Positions 24,929 through 33,116 of a stretch of DNA of 64,000 nt are shown here, piece after piece. Under the pieces are notes generated by a model. That model saw only the letters and a list, made by a program, of their open reading frames with translations. It was not told the origin of the DNA and made no database searches. Numbering within the stretch: position 1 is the first letter of the stretch; every line of letters starts with the position of its first letter. The stretch covers positions 62,001-126,000 of the forward strand of contig OZ252227.1 of assembly GCA_965249175.1 (NCBI GenBank). The letters are read 5' to 3'. This stretch comes from CAZYFH01 sp965249175. GTDB lineage: Bacteria; Acidobacteriota; Vicinamibacteria; Vicinamibacterales; UBA8438. Both the position numbers and the translations under genes were made by a program.

Positions 24929-27244
24929 GTGATTCGGTCCGTGCGGACCCTGGCCCGGAGGGGGCTGGCGCTGTTCTGCTCGTTCGCGCCGGGCGAGACC
25001 GCGTGGCGCGGCGCGGCGTCGACCATCTGGCTGCTCGCCATCGCCTTCGCGGTCACGCTCGCCATCTCCGAGGTCCTCGTGCGGTTCTCGCTCGAGAAGG
25101 CCCTCGCGTACCTCGTGATCGTCGGCGGACTGCTGGTGGTTGGTCTCCTCCTTCGCCTTGGCATCTGGTTGTTCGCGACGTTGTCGCCACGATATCGGGC
25201 GCCGCTCATCGGTCTGCTGCCGTTTCTCCTGGCGATTACGTTGCTCGGCATGAGCGGGGTGGCCGGCGCCGTGCTGCTCCTTGGCACGCTCGTCGGACTC
25301 GGCTTGCTTGGCGGCGCCGGTGCGGTGCTGCGCGAGCGTGGCCCGCGACATGCACGGGCCTGGTGCACCTGGACGGCGGTCGTCGTCGGAGGCGGCATTC
25401 TCATTGCCGGCGGCATTACGCTGTTCGCGCCCAAGGGTCCAGACAATCCCGGGCTCGCTGAGTTCGCGCTCGAAGACCGCACGTTGCCGGTGGGGGACCC
25501 CTCGCTCCCGGGGGAGCACGACGTCACCATGCTCACGTATGGAAGCGGCAGGGATCCGAGACGAGTCGAGTACGGCGCTGACGTCGACCTGCATGCGCCG
25601 ACGGTCGACGGCTCGAAATTGATCGACGGTTGGGACGGCCTTGCCGGATGGGCGCGGACGCGTTACTGGGGGTTCGATGCGTCGGCGCTGCCGCTCCAGG
25701 GACGCGTCTGGTATCCCGAGGGTGAGGGACCGTTTCCACTCGTACTGCTCGTGCACGGGAACCACGCCATGGAGGACTTCTCGGACGTCGGGTACGCGTA
25801 TCTCGGCGAGCTGCTCGCGAGCCGCGGCACCATCTTTGTGTCGGTGGACGAGAACTTCTTGAACTCGTCGGTGGCCAACGTGATCAACCCGATCAGTCCC
25901 GGGCTCGACGAGGAGAACGACGCGCGCGCCTGGCTGTTGCTCGAGCACTTGCGGTTGTGGCGTACCTGGAACCGGACGTCGGATCATCACTTCCGCGCGA
26001 AGGTGGACCTCGGTCGAGTCGCGCTCATCGGGCACTCGCGCGGTGGCGAGGCGGTCGCCACGGCGGCGACGTTCAACCAGCTGACGCACTATCCCGACGA
26101 CGCAACGCTGGTGTTCGACTACGGCTTCGATCTGCGTGGGGTGGTCGCCATCGCACCGGTCGACGGCCAGTACAGGCCGCGCGGGCGCCGTAGTCCCCTT
26201 CGAGGCGTCAACTACTTCGTCATGCACGGCAGCATGGACGGCGATGTCACGTCGTTCGACGGGAGCCGCGTCTACGCCCGCGCCCAAGTTGGCTCCGATG
26301 ACTTTCGGTTCAAATCGAGCCTGTATGTCGTGGGCGCCAACCACGGCCAGTTCAACACCGGCTGGGGGCGCTGCGACACGGTCCCCTTCTTGTGCTGGAC
26401 ACTCGACACCCGCGGCATCATCGACGGTGACGACCAGCGACGGGTGGCCAAGGTGTACATCAGCGCGTTCCTCGAGGTGGTGCTGAACGAGGACCTCGCG
26501 TATCTGCCGATCTTTGCCGACGCTCGCCGGGCCGCCGCCTGGGTGCCCGACACGTTCTACGTGGCGAACTACGCCGATTCGCGCGCCATCCCGATCGCCG
26601 ACTTCGAGGAGGATGTCGATCCCGCGACGGCGACCCTCGCGGCCGCCCGCATCACCGCCGCGCACATGAGCAAGTGGCGCGAATCATGGGTGCGACTCAA
26701 GAGCGACGTGCTCGAAAGCCACGCCGCCATCCTGGCCTGGGACGAGCGGGTCAGTGACGACACGGCATCGTTCGCGATCAGTCTTCCGGAGACGATATCG
26801 CTGGATACCGACACCGCGATCGCGTTCTCGGTGTCACCGTCGGCGGAGTCGACGCTCCCGGACGCATGGGTGGACGAGGGCAACGATGCCACGACCGGCG
26901 CGGGAGTGGACGCGGACGACACGCCTCAGCCGCTCGACTGGACAATCGCGGTCCGGGATAGAAACGGGCAGCGCGCCGTGCTGCCGCTGAGTCACGATCT
27001 CCAGCTCTTTCCCCAGATTCAGGCTCGCACGAGCCGCTTACTGCTCATGCAGCGCTCGGCCGCCTCCGAGCTGGTCTTTCGCCGTTACCGGTTCGCGCTC
27101 TCCGATTTCGTCCGGGTCAACCCGGCGCTGGATGTGTCGCGGCTCGCGGAGCTGCGCTTCATCTTCGATCGCTCTCCGCGCGGCGCGATAGCCCTCGACG
27201 ACGTCTCCGCGGTCCCTCTGGCGTCCGGCGCCCCGGTCCGGTAG
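24929..27244 (+). CDS. Membrane-anchored alpha/beta hydrolase, large
   Basis: A 771-residue protein from GTG 24929. Residues ~25-170 hold about five membrane helices (LLAIAFAVTLAISEVLV, LVIVGGLLVVGLLLRLGIW, LLPFLLAITLLGMSGV and others). The outer domain is an alpha/beta hydrolase related to PET-hydrolase/chlorophyllase-like lipases. FPLVLLVHGNHAMEDFSDVG carries the oxyanion region, GHSRGGEAVATAA the nucleophilic serine (near residue 373), and a DYGFDLRGVVAIAPVDGQY segment and NYFVMHGSMDGDV follow. GANHGQFNTGW supplies the histidine. The C-terminal ~200 residues form a strand-rich sandwich. Fusion to a polytopic membrane part is unusual. It probably hydrolyses an ester on the periplasmic side; the substrate is unknown. 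Confidence 0.75.
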   Translation: MIRSVRTLARRGLALFCSFAPGETAWRGAASTIWLLAIAFAVTLAISEVLVRFSLEKALAYLVIVGGLLVVGLLLRLGIWLFATLSPRYRAPLIGLLPFLLAITLLGMSGVAGAVLLLGTLVGLGLLGGAGAVLRERGPRHARAWCTWTAVVVGGGILIAGGITLFAPKGPDNPGLAEFALEDRTLPVGDPSLPGEHDVTMLTYGSGRDPRRVEYGADVDLHAPTVDGSKLIDGWDGLAGWARTRYWGFDASALPLQGRVWYPEGEGPFPLVLLVHGNHAMEDFSDVGYAYLGELLASRGTIFVSVDENFLNSSVANVINPISPGLDEENDARAWLLLEHLRLWRTWNRTSDHHFRAKVDLGRVALIGHSRGGEAVATAATFNQLTHYPDDATLVFDYGFDLRGVVAIAPVDGQYRPRGRRSPLRGVNYFVMHGSMDGDVTSFDGSRVYARAQVGSDDFRFKSSLYVVGANHGQFNTGWGRCDTVPFLCWTLDTRGIIDGDDQRRVAKVYISAFLEVVLNEDLAYLPIFADARRAAAWVPDTFYVANYADSRAIPIADFEEDVDPATATLAAARITAAHMSKWRESWVRLKSDVLESHAAILAWDERVSDDTASFAISLPETISLDTDTAIAFSVSPSAESTLPDAWVDEGNDATTGAGVDADDTPQPLDWTIAVRDRNGQRAVLPLSHDLQLFPQIQARTSRLLLMQRSAASELVFRRYRFALSDFVRVNPALDVSRLAELRFIFDRSPRGAIALDDVSAVPLASGAPVR

Positions 27245-27309
27245 CCCACCGAGCGGCGGCGCGGCGGCGACGGCACCCCATGCCCACCGTGCCGTTCAAG
27301 GTTTCAGAG

Positions 27310-27394
27310 GCGTCTATGAAACTAAATATAATTAAGACTCGTATTGATTTAGTGAATGCGATCAGCGTTATAAAATCGTAATATAGATAGACGC
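27310..27394 (+). promoter_or_regulatory. AT-rich promoter island before the DUF2089 operon
   Basis: This 85-bp stretch is far richer in A+T than its surroundings. It ends at the start codon of the next gene. TTGATT at 27344-27349 and TTATAA at 27368-27373 are 18 bp apart and would suit a housekeeping promoter. The stretch is bounded by GCGTCTAT at 27310-27317 and its inverted copy ATAGACGC at 27387-27394. Confidence 0.5.
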
Positions 27395-27745
27395 ATGGAT
27401 ATATCAGGATCGAGATGCGCGAACTGTGGGCGGGCGATGCGGGTGGCCCGGATGGTCTGTTCGCCATGTGGCATCGCCTTGGAAGGCGAGTTCGAGGTCC
27501 CGGCGCTGGCGCGGCTCTCCCTCGAGGACCAGCTCTTCGTCGTTGCCTTCGTCCGCCACCACGGCTCGATCAAGAAGATGGAGGGGCTCTTCGGCATCAG
27601 CTACCCGACGGTGAAGAACCGGCTGAACGCCATCGGTGCCGTCCTGGACAGCAGCTTCGACGTGCCGTCCTCCAATCTGCCGGTGCTGGAGAAGCTGGCC
27701 TCGGGCGAGCTCACCGTCGACGAGGCGGTCGAGGAGATCACGTGA
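27395..27745 (+). CDS. DUF2089-family zinc-ribbon/HTH protein
   Basis: A 116-residue protein from ATG 27395. Residues 8-27 hold two CxxC knuckles (CANCG, CSPCG) forming a zinc ribbon. A compact helical domain follows, in which LEDQLFVVAFVRHHGSIKKM and GISYPTVKNRLNAIGAVL match DUF2089, a sigma-region-4-like helix-turn-helix. Its short C-terminal helix (LEKLASGELTVDEAVEEI) resembles the SHOCT-like helical motif of the third gene in the operon. The family is thought to be regulatory. It is co-transcribed with the two genes behind it, since its TGA overlaps the next ATG. Confidence 0.85.
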   Translation: MDISGSRCANCGRAMRVARMVCSPCGIALEGEFEVPALARLSLEDQLFVVAFVRHHGSIKKMEGLFGISYPTVKNRLNAIGAVLDSSFDVPSSNLPVLEKLASGELTVDEAVEEIT

Positions 27746-28008
27746 TGCTCCCGACCCTCGGGCTCGTCCGGATCGGCAATCGACGGTGGACGGTTCCACT
27801 TCCGTTGCCGGTCTTTCTGGTCTGGCCGTTCGTGCTGCTGGCGCTTGGTGGCGTCTCGATAAGCCGCGGACTGATCGGGCGTCGCGAGGGTGACGTCTCA
27901 AAATTGGCGATCGCACAGACCGGATTGCTGGCGTTCTTCTACCTGTCCGGCCTTACAGTCGACGTCCACGCCCAGGATGGCACGCGGGTCCTGGTGTGGT
28001 TCTGGTAG
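27745..28008 (+). CDS. Small two-helix membrane protein
   Basis: An 87-residue protein whose ATG overlaps the preceding stop as TGATG. GTG 27742 is an alternative start. It has two hydrophobic segments (VFLVWPFVLLALGGVSI and TGLLAFFYLSGLTVDVH) joined by a short basic loop, and ends in VWFW. No family was recognised. Its position between a DUF2089 regulator and a SHOCT-like protein suggests a membrane stress-sensing unit, which is inference from order only. Confidence 0.6.
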   Translation: MLPTLGLVRIGNRRWTVPLPLPVFLVWPFVLLALGGVSISRGLIGRREGDVSKLAIAQTGLLAFFYLSGLTVDVHAQDGTRVLVWFW

Positions 28009-28036
28009 CCGCCGCGATGAAAGGATTGGAGTCATC

Positions 28037-28447
28037 ATGAACCCCGAACGAAAGAAGGTCCTCGATATGCTCTCCGAAGGCAAGATTTCGACGGAGGATG
28101 CCGACCGCCTGTTGAGTAAGCTCGCGGGATCTCCGGACACCGCGGCGATCGAGACAACCGGCGCCGCGCGCACGAACGGGTCCGCGTCGTTGAAGTACCT
28201 GCGCGTGGTGGTGGACAGCAAGAATGGCGACAACGTCAATATCCGGGTGCCGCTCGGGCTCTTTCGCACTGGGATCAACCTGGCCACGATGGTGCCCAGG
28301 GCGTCAAGTGACAAGCTCAAGGAAAACGGCGTCGATCTCTCCTACCTCTCGAGCCTGTCGGGCGATGCGCTGATCGAGGAGCTCCGCGAGCTCAAGGTCG
28401 ACGTCAATTCGAACAACGGTGACACGGTGCGGGTCTTCTGCGAGTGA
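28037..28447 (+). CDS. SHOCT-like domain protein
   Basis: A 136-residue protein from ATG 28037. The N-terminal ~35 residues (NPERKKVLDMLSEGKISTED, then ADRLLSKLAG) match the helical SHOCT-like start found in YvlB/LiaX-type envelope-stress proteins. The rest (YLRVVVDSKNGDNVNIRVPL, later VDVNSNNGDTVRVF) looks like a small beta-helix-like repeat. In Firmicutes relatives such proteins respond to membrane damage. Here it closes a three-gene operon with DUF2089 and a two-helix membrane protein. Function is not established. Confidence 0.7.
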   Translation: MNPERKKVLDMLSEGKISTEDADRLLSKLAGSPDTAAIETTGAARTNGSASLKYLRVVVDSKNGDNVNIRVPLGLFRTGINLATMVPRASSDKLKENGVDLSYLSSLSGDALIEELRELKVDVNSNNGDTVRVFCE

Positions 28448-28504
28448 CGGCGCCGGAACTTGGGGGGCCTCCAGTCGTATCTATCGATCAGGAACCGTCG
28501 GTAT

Positions 28505-28996
28505 ATGACCGCGCCCCGCGCTTCTCCGCCAGCCGAGCTTCCCGACCACGCCGGTGTGGCGTTTCAGCCGCCGCTCCTACTCCTTGGCTCCCTCGTGGTC
28601 GGCTTCGTGGCGCGCCGATTCGTTCCGCTTCCGTTCGTGCCGTGGGACCTAGCGGCGCCCCTTGGCCCGATGGTGGTCGTCGCGTCGTTCGGGGTGTTCG
28701 CATGGGCGGTCGTCACGATGCGCGCCGGCCGCGCGTCGATCCCGACGAGCGAACCGACCGACGCGATCGTGACCCGCGGCCCCTACGGCCTTTCGCGAAA
28801 CCCGATCTACACGGCGATGCTGGCTCTCCTGGTGGGAGTCGGGATCTGGACGGACTATGCCGCCTTCCTCCTTCTCGCCGCGGTGTCAGCGGGGCTCCTG
28901 TGGTGGGGCGTGATCTCTCGCGAAGAGCGTTACCTGGGCCGGAAGTTCGACGCCGAGTATCGCGTCTACAAAGCTCGCGTCCGACGCTGGATCTGA
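28505..28996 (+). CDS. Isoprenylcysteine carboxyl methyltransferase-family membrane methyltransferase
   Basis: A 163-residue membrane protein from ATG 28505 (MTAPRASPPAEL). It has four hydrophobic helices and the family signature GPYGLSRNPIYTAMLALL. The C-terminal EERYLGRKFDAEYRVYKARV segment contributes SAM binding. Members methylate lipids, isoprenoids or unknown small substrates at the membrane using S-adenosylmethionine. The gene lies 57 bp after the SHOCT-like gene on the same strand and is convergent with the PQQ-propeller gene, 5 bp away. The true substrate is unknown. Confidence 0.85.
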   Translation: MTAPRASPPAELPDHAGVAFQPPLLLLGSLVVGFVARRFVPLPFVPWDLAAPLGPMVVVASFGVFAWAVVTMRAGRASIPTSEPTDAIVTRGPYGLSRNPIYTAMLALLVGVGIWTDYAAFLLLAAVSAGLLWWGVISREERYLGRKFDAEYRVYKARVRRWI

Positions 28997-29001
28997 TCGA
29001 C

Positions 29002-30345
29002 TCAGTCGTAGTCCGCCGCGTCTAGCGACAGCGAGACGATCTCCTCGTCGTTACGCGTCAGGATGTGCTTGTTGGCGTAGGCGGGGTGGACCCAGCTCAC
29101 GGTGCGCAGCTCGCGGCGGTTTCCGGGCGGGGAGGTCGGATCGATCAGGTGGGTTCGGCTGATTTCCTCGTAGCCGGACGGGCTCAGACGGGAGATGATC
29201 AGCTCGCCGCGGTCGTTGCTGATGAAGACCCGATTGCCGTTCTTCACCATGAACCCTGAGACCCACCGCCGCCGCTCGACCGTCGCTTCCTGCGTTTCCC
29301 AGACACGTTCCCCGGTGTTGGCATTCAAACACCGCAACTGACCGTAACTGCAGATCCCGTAGATGTACCCGCCGTCGATGATGGGGGTCGCCAGTACCGC
29401 GTGCAGCCCCTCGGTCCGGATCTCGCTGTTGCTGGTGCCTTTCCAGGCCACGGTGGCGCCCGGCCTGTCCTGATTGAGCGTCAGCATCATCGGGCCGTCG
29501 TAAAAGGTGGAAAAGAACAGCTGGGACCCCACCTGTACGGGCACCGCCACGGTCATCGCGCCGCCGACGACGTACGGCTGTTGCCAATAGACCTCGCCGG
29601 TGACCGGGTCGAGTGAGGCGACCTCCTCCGGATCCCAGACGATGAGCTGGCGCGCGCCGCCGGCCTCGATGATGATCGGCTGGGCGACGCCAAGGTCGGC
29701 CTCGCTCGGCAACGCCCGCCAGATCTCCTCGCCCGTCATCTTGTCGAAGGCCACCACGCGCGCGTCGGGCGGACCGCCGACGAAGCAGATGAGTCGCTCC
29801 CCGTCCACCAGCGGTGCGCTGGCAAAGCCCCAGTCGAAACCCCACCGCATCCGATCGACCTCGTAGTCCTCGGCGTAGGACTTCCGCCAGAGAATCTCAC
29901 CGGTGTCGACACTCAGCGCCGACAACACGCCCGTGCGGCCGAGGATGTAGACACGATCGCCGTCGACCGTCGGCGTCGCGCCGGGGCCGACCTCCCACTG
30001 GATCCCGGCATAATTGGCGTCCCACTCCTGCATCCACAGGAGGTTGCCAGTCGTCTCATCGAGCGCCATGGCACGCTCGGTGCCGCGCATGCCGTTGGTC
30101 GGCTCGAAGTCGGTGACGAAGACGCGGTCATCGGCGACAGCCGGGCCGGCGTACCCGGCCTTGATCGGCACGCGCCAGCGTGCCTTCAGCCCCTCGGTGG
30201 GAAAGTCCTGCACGATGCCCGACTCGTGCCAGACGCCCAGGCGGCCCGCGCCTCGGAATTCCGGCCAATCATCGGCATGGACGGCAGGCGAGCAGACGAG
30301 GACGAAGGCGACCGAGGCAAGTAGTGTCGTGGCTCTCATCGTCAT
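29002..30345 (-). CDS. Exported PQQ-binding-like beta-propeller protein
   Basis: A 447-residue protein with a signal peptide (LLASVAFVLVCSPAVHA then DDWPEFRG). WPEFRGAGRLGVW is the classic start of this propeller family. Repeating blades show the docking motif (TGNLLWMQEW, TGEILWRKSY, TGEEIWRAL, TGEVYWQQP, TGERVWETQ). No haem motif is present. Some relatives are true PQQ enzymes; many act as scaffolds or have unknown roles, and the residues needed for PQQ/calcium catalysis are not obvious here. It is followed on the same strand by nothing in its operon, but lies 16 bp downstream of the metallo-hydrolase gene and is likely co-transcribed with it. Confidence 0.82.
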   Translation of the reverse strand: MTMRATTLLASVAFVLVCSPAVHADDWPEFRGAGRLGVWHESGIVQDFPTEGLKARWRVPIKAGYAGPAVADDRVFVTDFEPTNGMRGTERAMALDETTGNLLWMQEWDANYAGIQWEVGPGATPTVDGDRVYILGRTGVLSALSVDTGEILWRKSYAEDYEVDRMRWGFDWGFASAPLVDGERLICFVGGPPDARVVAFDKMTGEEIWRALPSEADLGVAQPIIIEAGGARQLIVWDPEEVASLDPVTGEVYWQQPYVVGGAMTVAVPVQVGSQLFFSTFYDGPMMLTLNQDRPGATVAWKGTSNSEIRTEGLHAVLATPIIDGGYIYGICSYGQLRCLNANTGERVWETQEATVERRRWVSGFMVKNGNRVFISNDRGELIISRLSPSGYEEISRTHLIDPTSPPGNRRELRTVSWVHPAYANKHILTRNDEEIVSLSLDAADYD

Positions 30346-30361
30346 GACCTTTCCGCGATCG

Positions 30362-31300
30362 TCACCGCGCCGCTAGCTCGCCGTAGATTGCCTCGACGTT
30401 GTCCCGCGCGGCGTCCATCCCGTAGGCCGCGTACCGCTCCGGAAGCTGCAGCGTCGCGGCTGCGTCGTCCGCGCTCTTGCTGGCCTCGAACGCCTCTTTC
30501 ACGGCCGCGACGAAGTCGCGATTGAAGTCGGCGTACTCGGCGACATCGTCCCATGTCACCCAGCCGGTCCACGGACGACGCGCGCCTGTCTCGCGCCGGC
30601 CGCGCCCCGCGTATGTCGAGGGAAACGGGCCATGGCCGGTAATCACGCGCGTGACGCCCTCGATCTCCGCGACCGCTTTCCCCAGCGTGTCGGCGAACGC
30701 CACGCCGCTTCCGCCGTGCGCCACGTTGATGGCGGGCGCCGCCTTCAGCGGCAGGAGATCGCCCAGATAGGCGACGCCTTTCTCGGGAAACACGACGACG
30801 ATGTTGCCGTCGGTGTGCCCTGCACCGAAGTAGTACAAGTCGATGCGGTCGAGGCCCTCGAGCAAGGAGTACTGATCGGTGAAGGTCGTGGTCGGCAATG
30901 CGTGCTCGGCCACGCCGGCCGTCATCATGTTGGCCTTGGTGTTCTCGTGCGCGATGATCTCGACCCCCGGCCCAAACTCACCGTTGGCGCCTGCGTGATC
31001 GGGATGCCCATGCGTGTTGATGATCGTTGTCACCGGCAGGTCGGTCACCCCGGCGATCGCCTCGCGCACCGCCTCGCCCCAGCCAGGCAGCTTCGCGTCG
31101 ATCAGCACCACGCCGCCGTTGATCTCGTCGATGAGCGCGAGCGCGTTGGCGCCGCCGCCCGACAGGTGGTAGAGCGTGTCCCGCACGTTGAGGGTGTCGA
31201 TCTCGACGACCTTGGCCTCCTGCGCCCTGCCGCGCTCCACGCCGGCTACCGACAGCGCGACGACCCCCACCATCCCGACGAGCTGGATCCGCCGTCTCAT
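30362..31300 (-). CDS. Metallo-beta-lactamase-fold hydrolase, exported
   Basis: I choose ATG 31300, preceded by GGGAGG; another ATG 18 bases upstream lacks that support. The 312-residue protein has a signal peptide (IQLVGMVGVVALSVAGVERG). The zinc-binding set includes NTHGHPDHAGAN, a later histidine in GAGHTDGNIVVVFPE, and GHGPFPS near the end. The domain matches the SoxH/quinoprotein-relay type of the superfamily often found beside PQQ genes. The exact reaction is unclear (lactonase, thioesterase or other). Its tight coupling to the PQQ-propeller gene downstream suggests a shared periplasmic oxidation pathway. Confidence 0.85.
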   Translation of the reverse strand: MRRRIQLVGMVGVVALSVAGVERGRAQEAKVVEIDTLNVRDTLYHLSGGGANALALIDEINGGVVLIDAKLPGWGEAVREAIAGVTDLPVTTIINTHGHPDHAGANGEFGPGVEIIAHENTKANMMTAGVAEHALPTTTFTDQYSLLEGLDRIDLYYFGAGHTDGNIVVVFPEKGVAYLGDLLPLKAAPAINVAHGGSGVAFADTLGKAVAEIEGVTRVITGHGPFPSTYAGRGRRETGARRPWTGWVTWDDVAEYADFNRDFVAAVKEAFEASKSADDAAATLQLPERYAAYGMDAARDNVEAIYGELAAR

Positions 31301-31379
31301 GACACCTCCCGCGCGCACGTGGCCTCGTCGAACGACCTCGCCGCGGGCATCATAGCGTCTAAAGTTAGACTTCGCCGAG

Positions 31380-32975
31380 ATGGAGACTCGCTTTCTCGTC
31401 CTGGGCAGCGGGATCGCCGGGTTGAGCTTTGCGCTGCGCGTGGCGGATCACGGGCCGGTGGTGATCGTCACGAAGAAGGCGCCGGCGGAGTCTGCGACGA
31501 ACTACGCCCAGGGCGGGATCGCGGCGGTGTTCGACGCCGCCGATTCGGTTGCCTCGCACCTCGAGGATACGCTCCGGGCCGGTGCAGGCCTGTGTGACGA
31601 AGAGGTGGCCAGATTCGTCATCACGCAGGGGCCAGACGCGGTCCGGGGCCTGATGGACCTCGGCGTGCGCTTCGACCGCGGGCGGGGTGGTGGCGCGCTC
31701 GACCTCGGACGGGAGGGCGGCCACTCCCATCGACGAGTGCTACACGCGGCGGACCTGACCGGCCAGGAGATTGAACGCGTCCTCGTCGAGCGCTGCGAGG
31801 CGCACCCGCGCATTCGGATCGTCGCCAACGCCATCGCCGTCGATCTGGTCACCACGCGGACACTCGGCCAGCCCGGTCCGGTGCGCGTGCTCGGGGCATA
31901 CGTCCTCGACGAGGACACCGGCACGATTACGCCGTTCCGGGCGCCGGTCGTGCTGCTGGCCACGGGCGGGTGCGGCAAGGTCTACGTCTATACGAGCAAT
32001 CCCGACATCGCGTCGGGTGACGGCGTGGCGATGGCGTATCGCGCCGGCGCCAGCATCGCCAATATGGAGTTTTGCCAGTTTCATCCCACATGCCTCTACC
32101 ATCCCGAAGCACGCTCGTTCCTGATCAGCGAAGCGGTGCGTGGCGAGGGCGGCGTGCTGCGGAGCCAGGCCGGCGAGCGCTTCATGCCGCGCTACGACGA
32201 ACGCGCGGAGCTCGCCCCGCGCGACATCGTGGCACGGGCGATCGATTTCGAGCTCAAACGGTCAGGCGACGACTGTGTCCTCCTTGACTGCACCGCCATG
32301 AAGCCCGAGTTCGTGCGCACGCGCTTCCCCAACATCTTCGCGCGCTGCGCGGCGCTCGGCTTCGACATGACCGAGCGGCCGATTCCGGTCGTGCCCGCGG
32401 CGCACTACAGCTGCGGCGGCGTGCGGACGGACGCGCGCGGGCTGACCGATATCGAGAATCTGTTCGCCGCCGGTGAGGTGGCCTGCACGGGGTTTCACGG
32501 CGCCAACCGGCTCGCGTCCAACTCCTTGCTCGAGGGGGTCGTGTTAGCGCGTGCGGCCGCCGAGGAAGCGGTCGCGCGCATCCGACGAGGCGTCGCCGCT
32601 CCGCCCGCGCTGCCGCCGTGGGATCCGGGCAACGCGGGCGACCCGACGGAGGCGGTGCTCGTCAACGCGAACTGGGACGAGATCCGCCGCCTCATGTGGC
32701 ATTACGTCGGGATCGTGCGGAGCGACAAGCGCCTGGCGCGCGCGGGGCGGCGTATCGAGATGCTGCAACGCGAGATTCGCGAGTATTACTGGGATTTCAC
32801 CGTGACACCGGGGCTGGTCGAGTTGCGCAATCTCGCGACCGTTGCGCAGTTGATCGTGCGGAGCGCGGCGTCGCGGGCTGAGAGTCGCGGCCTGCACTAC
32901 ACGGTCGACCATCCGAACACCGCGGCCGTGGCCCGCGACACCGTCCTCAGACGTTCGGACGCCGACCAAAACTAG
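31380..32975 (+). CDS. nadB: L-aspartate oxidase
   Basis: A 531-residue flavoprotein. The FAD fold starts at LVLGSGIAGLSFALRVADHG. TNYAQGGIAAVFDAADS is the NadB version of the succinate-dehydrogenase-like loop, and GREGGHSHRRVLHAADLTG is diagnostic for aspartate oxidase. NRLASNSLLEGVVLARAAAE closes the flavin site. The C-terminal helical domain (YVGIVRSDKRLARAGRRIEM) is also family-specific. It converts aspartate to iminoaspartate, the first step of NAD synthesis, using oxygen or fumarate as acceptor. The frd genes about 10 kb away show the same flavin fold but are clearly distinct. nadA and nadC are not in this window. It is divergent from the metallo-hydrolase gene. Confidence 0.95.
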   Translation: METRFLVLGSGIAGLSFALRVADHGPVVIVTKKAPAESATNYAQGGIAAVFDAADSVASHLEDTLRAGAGLCDEEVARFVITQGPDAVRGLMDLGVRFDRGRGGGALDLGREGGHSHRRVLHAADLTGQEIERVLVERCEAHPRIRIVANAIAVDLVTTRTLGQPGPVRVLGAYVLDEDTGTITPFRAPVVLLATGGCGKVYVYTSNPDIASGDGVAMAYRAGASIANMEFCQFHPTCLYHPEARSFLISEAVRGEGGVLRSQAGERFMPRYDERAELAPRDIVARAIDFELKRSGDDCVLLDCTAMKPEFVRTRFPNIFARCAALGFDMTERPIPVVPAAHYSCGGVRTDARGLTDIENLFAAGEVACTGFHGANRLASNSLLEGVVLARAAAEEAVARIRRGVAAPPALPPWDPGNAGDPTEAVLVNANWDEIRRLMWHYVGIVRSDKRLARAGRRIEMLQREIREYYWDFTVTPGLVELRNLATVAQLIVRSAASRAESRGLHYTVDHPNTAAVARDTVLRRSDADQN

Positions 32976-33116
32976 CGGCCGCGCGTTTCGCATCGTCCTG
33001 CTGCATGTGAACACGCGGCCCGGCTCGGCCGCATAGTCCGCGAGCCGATTTGTCCAGATGGGGGAGAATTACGCTGGGTCTGTCGCCTGGGCGGCACGAC
33101 GCCGAGGTGGTCGACC

